Source of the DNA: RGIG4708 sp045633845
Lineage (GTDB): Bacteria; Bacillota; Clostridia; UMGS1810
Reading direction: 5' to 3'
NCBI GenBank assembly: GCA_045633845.1
Contig: JAZQZC010000038.1
Location: 1-8,940, forward strand
DNA: 8,940 nucleotides
The notes beneath the pieces are model-generated. The model saw only the letters and a program-made list of their open reading frames with translations, did not search any database and had not been told where the DNA came from. Positions 4,778-8,940 of this stretch are shown here, piece by piece (position 1 is the first letter of the stretch; every line of letters begins with the position of its first letter). The translations under genes were made by a program, and so were the position numbers.

Positions 4778-5509
4778 ATGTTTGATGCACAAAAAGTAAA
4801 AAATCAGTGTGTTGAGTGGATAAAAGATTTTTTTGAAAAAAACGGCCCCGGCTGCAATGCAGTTGTGGGAATATCGGGCGGTAAGGACAGCTCTGTTGCT
4901 GCTGCCCTTTGCGTGGAGGCGCTGGGCATGGAGCGTGTTATAGGCGTGCTTATGCCCAACGGTGAGCAGCACGATATTGATGCGGCGTATTTGCTTGTAA
5001 ATCACCTTGGCATAAAGCATTATGTGGTAAATGTAAAGGATGCGGTAGACGGCATATTAAACAGCCTGCCAAAGGATATGGAAATATCCTCTCAGACTGT
5101 GCAGAACGTGCCGCCCAGAGTAAGAATGACCACGCTTTATGCTATTTCGCAGAGCAATAATGGGCGCGTTGTAAACACCTGCAATTTGTCGGAGGACTGG
5201 GTGGGATATTCCACAAGATACGGCGATTCGGTGGGAGATTTTTCGCCAATGAGCAACCTTACAGTTACAGAGGTTAAGCAAATAGGGCACATTTTGGGCT
5301 TGCCGAAAGAACTGGTAGAAAAAACTCCAATAGACGGCCTTTGCGGCAAAACTGACGAGGAAAACCTTGGCTTTACCTATGCAGAGCTTGATGTGTACAT
5401 CCGAACAGGCAAAATAGCCGACTCAGCAAAAAAAGAGCTTATAGACAAAAAGCACAAAGCAAATTTGTTTAAGCTTGAGCTTATGCCGTGCTTTGTGCCT
5501 GAAATATAA
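4778..5509 (+). CDS. nadE: NAD(+) synthetase, ammonia-type
   Basis: A 243-residue protein matching the small NadE form, which lacks a glutaminase domain and so uses free ammonia. It adenylates and amidates nicotinate adenine dinucleotide to NAD. Motifs are the ATP-pyrophosphatase P-loop GISGGKDSS (31-39), RVRMTTLYAI (114-123), the substrate segment NLSEDWVGYSTRYGD (136-150) and the family signature KTDEENLGFTY (191-201). The ATG at 4778 is chosen because GGTGGTG (4765-4771) precedes it and NadE homologues begin near this point. An in-frame ATG at 4715 lies inside the upstream gene. It is translated from the same mRNA as the hydrolase. No clear terminator follows, so some read-through into the CARF unit is possible. 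Confidence 0.92.
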   Translation: MFDAQKVKNQCVEWIKDFFEKNGPGCNAVVGISGGKDSSVAAALCVEALGMERVIGVLMPNGEQHDIDAAYLLVNHLGIKHYVVNVKDAVDGILNSLPKDMEISSQTVQNVPPRVRMTTLYAISQSNNGRVVNTCNLSEDWVGYSTRYGDSVGDFSPMSNLTVTEVKQIGHILGLPKELVEKTPIDGLCGKTDEENLGFTYAELDVYIRTGKIADSAKKELIDKKHKANLFKLELMPCFVPEI

Positions 5510-5529
5510 ACCGGTTTTTGTTACCTTTG

Positions 5530-5538
5530 TGATATAAT
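5530..5538 (+). promoter_or_regulatory. Extended -10 promoter of the peptide-CARF-RyR unit
   Basis: TGATATAAT is an extended -10 element (TG-N-TATAAT) with no recognisable -35. Transcription would begin near 5545, about 20 nt before the ATG of the 31-residue ORF and just upstream of its AGGAG. It gives the downstream genes their own start separate from nadE. Confidence 0.5.
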
Positions 5539-5564
5539 TTACAAAACAGCAGGAGAACAAATAT

Positions 5565-5660
5565 ATGTCGGCAGATATCAAAAATCACAAAAACCAAATA
5601 TGCATGTTAATATACATATTTGGTGGTGCATTGCTGTTTTATATGGAAAAATATTTTTAA
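5565..5660 (+). CDS. Putative 31-residue membrane peptide / leader
   Basis: An ORF from ATG 5565 to TAA 5660 encodes a polar N-terminus (MSADIKNHKNQ), a hydrophobic stretch at about residues 12-27 (ICMLIYIFGGALLFYM) and a short charged end (EKYF). It looks like a single membrane helix. AGGAGA (5551-5556) lies 8 nt before the ATG, and a putative promoter lies just upstream. It ends 25 nt before the GTG chosen for the CARF gene, so it may couple translation to that gene or work as a small partner such as an effector or anchor. It could also be a chance ORF. Its length gives no family match. Confidence 0.45.
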   Translation: MSADIKNHKNQICMLIYIFGGALLFYMEKYF

Positions 5661-5685
5661 AAACGTGACAGGATATACGAAAGAG

Positions 5686-6912
5686 GTGTTTGCAATAAAA
5701 ACCTTAATAGAATTGTTTGACAGCTGTCAGATAGAAAATGTTATTGCAGGGCTGAGATTTTTGCCTCAAAAAATTGTGTTTGTGGGCTTTAAGCAAACAA
5801 TGACAAAAAAGCGTACGGCTGACCTCGAAAGGTTTTTTGCAATGAGGGGTATCAACATAGCTTTTGAGTACGAAATTGTGGGGAGATATGACTACAATTT
5901 TATATACAACAAGCTCAATCAGATTATAGACTGCAATGATGATTGCTGCTTTGACCTTACCGGCGGCAAGGAGCTTGTGCTAACAGCTATGGGTGCCGTG
6001 GCTGCAATACGAAATGTTCCTATGCTGCAGTTTGATGTGGCAAGCGGCAGCCTCATAAGAGTACAAAACTGCGACGATGTTGCTGAGCCTCCAAAATCAC
6101 CTATGACAATAAAAGAGAGCGTTGTGCTCAACGGCGGCTCTGTTGTGAGCAATGAACCTGAGGATTTTAAGTGGGTGCTCAATGAGGAATTTAAAAATGA
6201 TATAGACGTTATGTGGCACCTTTGCAGGCAAAAGTGCGGGCTGTGGAACAGGCAATGCATTGCATTTGGCAATTTTGAGCGTTTTGGCAGTATAGACAAA
6301 AGCCTTGGTGTGCGGGTAGACCTCGCAAAGCTGAAAGAGGACAGAATTTTTGCCTTCCTTGACGAAAGGTTGCTCGGCAAGCTTGAATTTCACAGGCTGA
6401 TAACAGGCAAAAAAATAAAAAACAATGTGCTCACCTTTAATTACAAAAACAAACAGGTGCGTGAGTGTTTGACAAAAGCAGGAAACATTCTTGAATTATA
6501 CGCATACAAAACTGCAAAGGAAATTGCAGCCGAAGTGCCCGGATATTATGACGATATTGACATCGGTGTATTTGTAGACTGGGACGGAGTAATTCACTGT
6601 GATAAGCAAGGCGAAACAGACACCCGCAACGAAATAGATGTAATGCTTATGCGTGACCTCATTCCCATTTTTATATCCTGCAAGAACGGAGAGGTGCACA
6701 AAGAAGCGCTTTACGAGCTTGCTGCCGTTGCCGAAAAGTTTGGCGGTGAATATGCACGCAAAATATTGCTCACCACATATGTGAGTGCCGACCCCGACAG
6801 CCGCAAATACATATTGCAAAGAGCGCGCGATATGAAAATTACGGTTATTGAAGGTGTGGAGGAAATGTCAAAAGAGGAATTTAAAGATATCCTCAAAGCA
6901 AAAGTAAAATGA
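5686..6912 (+). CDS. CARF plus PD-(D/E)XK protein of the Card1/Can2 type (DUF1887)
   Basis: About 405-408 residues. Numbering is from the GTG at 5686. The N-terminal CARF-like Rossmann domain (about 4-150) carries IVFVGFK (30-36) and the ligand loop DLTGGKE (90-96). A middle linker region (about 160-260) is followed by a C-terminal nuclease-like domain with ILELYAY (268-274), NEIDV (315-319), ISCKNG (330-335) and ELAAVAEKFGGEYARK (344-359). This order matches Card1/Can2, which are activated by cyclic tetra-adenylate and cut nucleic acid. The residue before C-K is Ser331 where the classic motif has Glu, so catalysis may be altered. The strongest Shine-Dalgarno (AAGAGGTG, 5681-5688) points to an ATA codon at 5695 reading IKTLIELF. 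GTG 5686 is the nearest standard start, and GTG 5665 or TTG 5620 are alternatives. No cas gene is visible nearby. Confidence 0.85.
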   Translation: MFAIKTLIELFDSCQIENVIAGLRFLPQKIVFVGFKQTMTKKRTADLERFFAMRGINIAFEYEIVGRYDYNFIYNKLNQIIDCNDDCCFDLTGGKELVLTAMGAVAAIRNVPMLQFDVASGSLIRVQNCDDVAEPPKSPMTIKESVVLNGGSVVSNEPEDFKWVLNEEFKNDIDVMWHLCRQKCGLWNRQCIAFGNFERFGSIDKSLGVRVDLAKLKEDRIFAFLDERLLGKLEFHRLITGKKIKNNVLTFNYKNKQVRECLTKAGNILELYAYKTAKEIAAEVPGYYDDIDIGVFVDWDGVIHCDKQGETDTRNEIDVMLMRDLIPIFISCKNGEVHKEALYELAAVAEKFGGEYARKILLTTYVSADPDSRKYILQRARDMKITVIEGVEEMSKEEFKDILKAKVK

Positions 6913-6957
6913 CGTAATATGTAATTTATTGTGAAGCTTGGCAGAATGGAGAAAATT

Positions 6958-7239
6958 ATGTACAAACCAAAACCAATAGATACAAGTGATGTTATGCTTG
7001 ACGGCAGCCTTTTGGAGCTTACCGAGCAAATTGCCCAAAATGTTCACGAGGTGTGGGCACAGGGCAGATTAAAAGAGGGCTGGACTTACGGCGAGGCAAG
7101 AGATGATGCAAAAAAGCAAACTCCCTGCCTTGTGCCATACCATATGCTGCCCGAGGAGGAAAAGCAATATGACCGAAATACTGCAATGGAAACACTCAGG
7201 CTTATTATAAAGCTTGGCTACAAAATAGAAAAGAAATAA
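6958..7239 (+). CDS. Single RyR-domain protein
   Basis: A 93-residue protein that is almost exactly one RyR domain (the repeat named after ryanodine receptors). Key features are YKPKPIDTSDV (2-12), the helix LLELTEQIAQNVHEVWAQGR (18-37), GWTYGEARDDAKKQTPCLVPY (41-61) and the closing EEEKQYDRNTAMETLRLIIKLGY (66-88). Bacterial RyR proteins are small stand-alone or fused modules of unsettled function, and a role in binding small ligands such as nucleotides has been proposed. GGAG (6948-6951) 6 nt before ATG 6958 sets the start. An in-frame GTG at 6931 adds nine residues and is less likely. It lies 45 nt after the CARF gene with no terminator between, so the two are probably one transcript. Confidence 0.9.
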   Translation: MYKPKPIDTSDVMLDGSLLELTEQIAQNVHEVWAQGRLKEGWTYGEARDDAKKQTPCLVPYHMLPEEEKQYDRNTAMETLRLIIKLGYKIEKK

Positions 7240-7304
7240 AATCACATCGCAATATGCAGACGGGTAAAATTAATATGGGATTGAGCACTAAATGGTAAAA
7301 CAAT

Positions 7305-7338
7305 AAAAATGCAGATTTCTGATGAAATCTGCATTTTT
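7305..7338. terminator. Strong bidirectional terminator
   Basis: A perfect 15-bp stem (7305-7319 with 7324-7338, AAAAATGCAGATTTC and its complement) with a TGAT loop and T-runs on both strands. It closes the CARF-RyR unit and the convergent hydrogenase gene, whose stop is at 7344. Confidence 0.9.
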
Positions 7339-7343
7339 CATAT

Positions 7344-8765
7344 TTATTTTAGTACCGATATTGCATCGCTTATGGTTTTTTCAAATGCCTCTCTGCCGTA
7401 TTTGTCTACCTCGGCTTTGTCTTTTGCGCCATGAGTAAGGCATCCCGCGCCGCCTATACATCCTCCTGTGCAAGCCATACCTTCTATAAAGTTTACATCA
7501 AGGACATTTTTGCTCTTTTTAAGAAGTGCCGCCCTACATTCTTCTATTCCGTCGCAGGAAATTGCTTTAAGCTCAAAGTCAATGCCCTGCTCCTTAAGAC
7601 CTTGCTTCACTGCATCTGCAAGTCCGCCGCAGCGTGCAAATATTCTGCCAAAGTACGAAGCATTGTCAAGCACACCCTCGCCGAGAGTTGTAATATCAAT
7701 ATCGCGGCTGTCAAAAAGTGCCTGTAGTTCTTCAAATGTGAGCACAGCATCCACATAAGGCTTTACACCTTCAAGCTGTACCTCTGCTTTTTTTGCAGTG
7801 CAGGGACCCACAAACACAATTTTTGAATTTTCGGTGGTGTCTTTTATATATTTTGAAATTGTAGCCATTGGTGACAAATTGTGCGAAACATACGGAACCA
7901 TATCGGGGAATTCCGATTTGATATATTGTACAAAGGCAGGGCAGCACGAGCTTGTTAAAAAGCCCTTTTGCGCAAGCTCTTTTGACTCTGCCTGAGCAAC
8001 CATATCAGCACCGAGAGCAGCTTCGATAACGGTGTAAAAGCCAAGCTCTTTAAGCCCCGTTATTACCTGACCGAGCTTTGCGTAGGTAAACTGACTTGAA
8101 ATGGAAGGTGCCACTACGGCATACACCTTGTATTTGTTGTTGCTGTCACTGTTTTTAATTAAGTCAATAACATCCAGTATATACGATTTGTCTGTAATGG
8201 CTCCAAAGGGGCACTGATAAACGCAAGCTCCGCAGCTTGTGCATTTGCTGTTGTCTATAGATGCGGCTGCGGTGTTGTCGGCAGAAATTGCATTTACCTT
8301 GCAGGCATTTTGGCAAGGGCGTTTGCGGTTGTGTATTGCAGAGTAAGGGCATACCTTTGCACAAAGACCGCAGTTAATACATTTTGATTTGTCAATGTGC
8401 GCCACATAGTTTTGGTCAAAGGTTATGGCACCTTTTTTGCATACGTCCTCGCATCGGTGTGCAAGGCATCCTCTGCAAGAGTCTGTTACCTCGTAGCCTG
8501 CCGCGGGGCACTCGTCACACGCAATATCTATAACCTCTATTACATTTGGGTTTTGTTTGTCACCGCCCATAGCCATTTTAACGCGCTCGGCAAGTATTGC
8601 TCTTTCTTTGTAAACGCAGCAGCGCATTGTAGGCACTTTGCCCGGTACAATTGCTTTGGGTATATCCACAATACTTTCCGTAAGGGTGCCGCTCCACGCA
8701 TGTCTTGCCACCTCACGCAGTACTTTGTATTTTAAGTGCTGAACTTTTGTATCAAACTTTCTCAT
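7344..8765 (-). CDS. Monomeric [FeFe] hydrogenase, group B-like
   Basis: A 473-residue iron-sulfur enzyme that reduces protons to H2 or oxidises H2, using ferredoxin, in the cytoplasm of fermenting anaerobes. The N-terminal part has Cys-rich cluster sites: CDECP to CEDVC (83-109), CINCGLCAKVCP (129-140) and CTSCGACVYQCP (175-186), with an extra CQNAC (151-155). The H-cluster domain has L1 TSSCCPA (271-277), L2 GPCTAKKAE (320-328) and L3 EGMACTGGCIGGAGC (428-442). These supply four cluster cysteines (275, 322, 432, 436) and the proton-path Cys274 and Glu328. L1 ending CCPA rather than CCPGW is a group B trait. AGAGGAAG (8779-8772) precedes the ATG. The maturases HydE, HydF and HydG are not in the window. 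No standard promoter is obvious, and a large inverted repeat occupies the upstream region. Confidence 0.93.
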   Translation of the reverse strand: MRKFDTKVQHLKYKVLREVARHAWSGTLTESIVDIPKAIVPGKVPTMRCCVYKERAILAERVKMAMGGDKQNPNVIEVIDIACDECPAAGYEVTDSCRGCLAHRCEDVCKKGAITFDQNYVAHIDKSKCINCGLCAKVCPYSAIHNRKRPCQNACKVNAISADNTAAASIDNSKCTSCGACVYQCPFGAITDKSYILDVIDLIKNSDSNNKYKVYAVVAPSISSQFTYAKLGQVITGLKELGFYTVIEAALGADMVAQAESKELAQKGFLTSSCCPAFVQYIKSEFPDMVPYVSHNLSPMATISKYIKDTTENSKIVFVGPCTAKKAEVQLEGVKPYVDAVLTFEELQALFDSRDIDITTLGEGVLDNASYFGRIFARCGGLADAVKQGLKEQGIDFELKAISCDGIEECRAALLKKSKNVLDVNFIEGMACTGGCIGGAGCLTHGAKDKAEVDKYGREAFEKTISDAISVLK

Positions 8766-8802
8766 AATTCACTTCCTCTTAGCCGAAAGAGAGTAATCCG
8801 AA

Positions 8803-8920
8803 CCTCGATTTTAAAAGGTGAATTTTCGCTTTCGCTGTGTTAAAATACTCGGTAATCCATCAAGGATTACCTGCGTTTTTGCCTTACGCAACCAAAAATT
8901 CTCACTTTTAAAATTCCTCG
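8803..8920. repeat. Long imperfect inverted repeat with central perfect hairpin
   Basis: Outer arms ATTTTAAAAGGTGAATTTT (8808-8826) and AAAATTCTCACTTTTAAAAT (8895-8914) are near complements. CCTCG flanks one side and CCTCGACC the other. In the centre GGTAATCC (8851-8858) and GGATTACC (8864-8871) form a perfect 8-bp stem with loop ATCAA. The whole could fold as one ~120-nt structure in the hydrogenase leader. It may be a non-autonomous element (MITE-like) or a regulatory RNA. The region from 8766 to 8940 holds no gene that I can see. Confidence 0.5.
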
Positions 8921-8940
8921 ACCTGAAACAGATGGAATTT

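Noticed and set aside
5919..6380. 153-residue minus-strand ORF and neighbours inside the CARF gene
   Set aside because: A Ser/Pro-rich shadow of the CARF coding strand with no ribosome site and no domain.
7431..7758. Plus-strand ORFs of 96-98 residues inside the hydrogenase gene
   Set aside because: They overlap the conserved H-cluster coding region on the opposite strand and show no motif.
1..8940. CRISPR array to go with the CARF protein
   Set aside because: I scanned for regularly spaced 25-40 bp repeats and found none. The only tandem repeat is the 10-bp pair at 2196-2215.

Overview
The window looks like a chromosomal segment of a low-GC Gram-positive anaerobe, most likely a gut-type member of the Clostridia. 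The evidence is the purine-rich Shine-Dalgarno sites, the AT-rich spacers with strong intrinsic terminators, a monomeric [FeFe] hydrogenase of the clostridial group B type, and two small proteins of a kind I associate with uncharacterised clostridial families. No protein here fixes the genus.

Layout. (1) 1-391: the end of an rRNA operon, with the last bases of 23S rRNA, a 5S rRNA gene and a tRNA-Asn(GTT) followed by a long terminator hairpin. (2) About 392-1970: an AT-rich accessory patch. It holds an XRE-type regulator diverging from a one-TM GGDEF protein over a shared promoter/operator, then a strange 390-bp stretch. In that stretch two ~68-bp direct-repeat copies of a tRNA terminator module enclose a GC-richer, hairpin-dense segment with broken pieces of tRNA-Asn. 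(3) 1985-3473: a short ribbon-helix-helix (RHH) regulator divergent from a GT2 glycosyltransferase. A perfect 10-bp tandem repeat lies inside the glycosyltransferase promoter. (4) 3589-4130: two small uncharacterised genes and a terminator. (5) 4209-5509: a promoter followed by a nicotinamidase-like cysteine hydrolase and an ammonia-type NAD synthetase, forming an NAD salvage pair. (6) 5530-7338: a self-contained unit with an extended -10 promoter, a 31-residue putative membrane peptide, a CARF plus PD-(D/E)XK protein of the Card1/Can2 (DUF1887) type, a single-domain RyR protein and a strong terminator. (7) 7344-8765 on the minus strand: the [FeFe] hydrogenase. A long imperfect inverted repeat with a perfect central hairpin lies upstream of it.

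The most interesting unit is (6). A CARF nuclease of the class that senses cyclic oligoadenylate in type III CRISPR systems sits beside a RyR-domain gene and a tiny membrane peptide. No CRISPR array, Cas10 or cyclase is visible in the window. The CARF protein also shows a Ser where the acidic residue of the E-x-K nuclease motif is expected. Its best Shine-Dalgarno points at an AUA codon rather than AUG. It may be a solitary or repurposed nucleotide-sensing module. The second focus is the tRNA-Asn neighbourhood, which looks like a repeatedly used insertion or recombination site. The tRNA-Asn gene itself has a mispaired acceptor stem.
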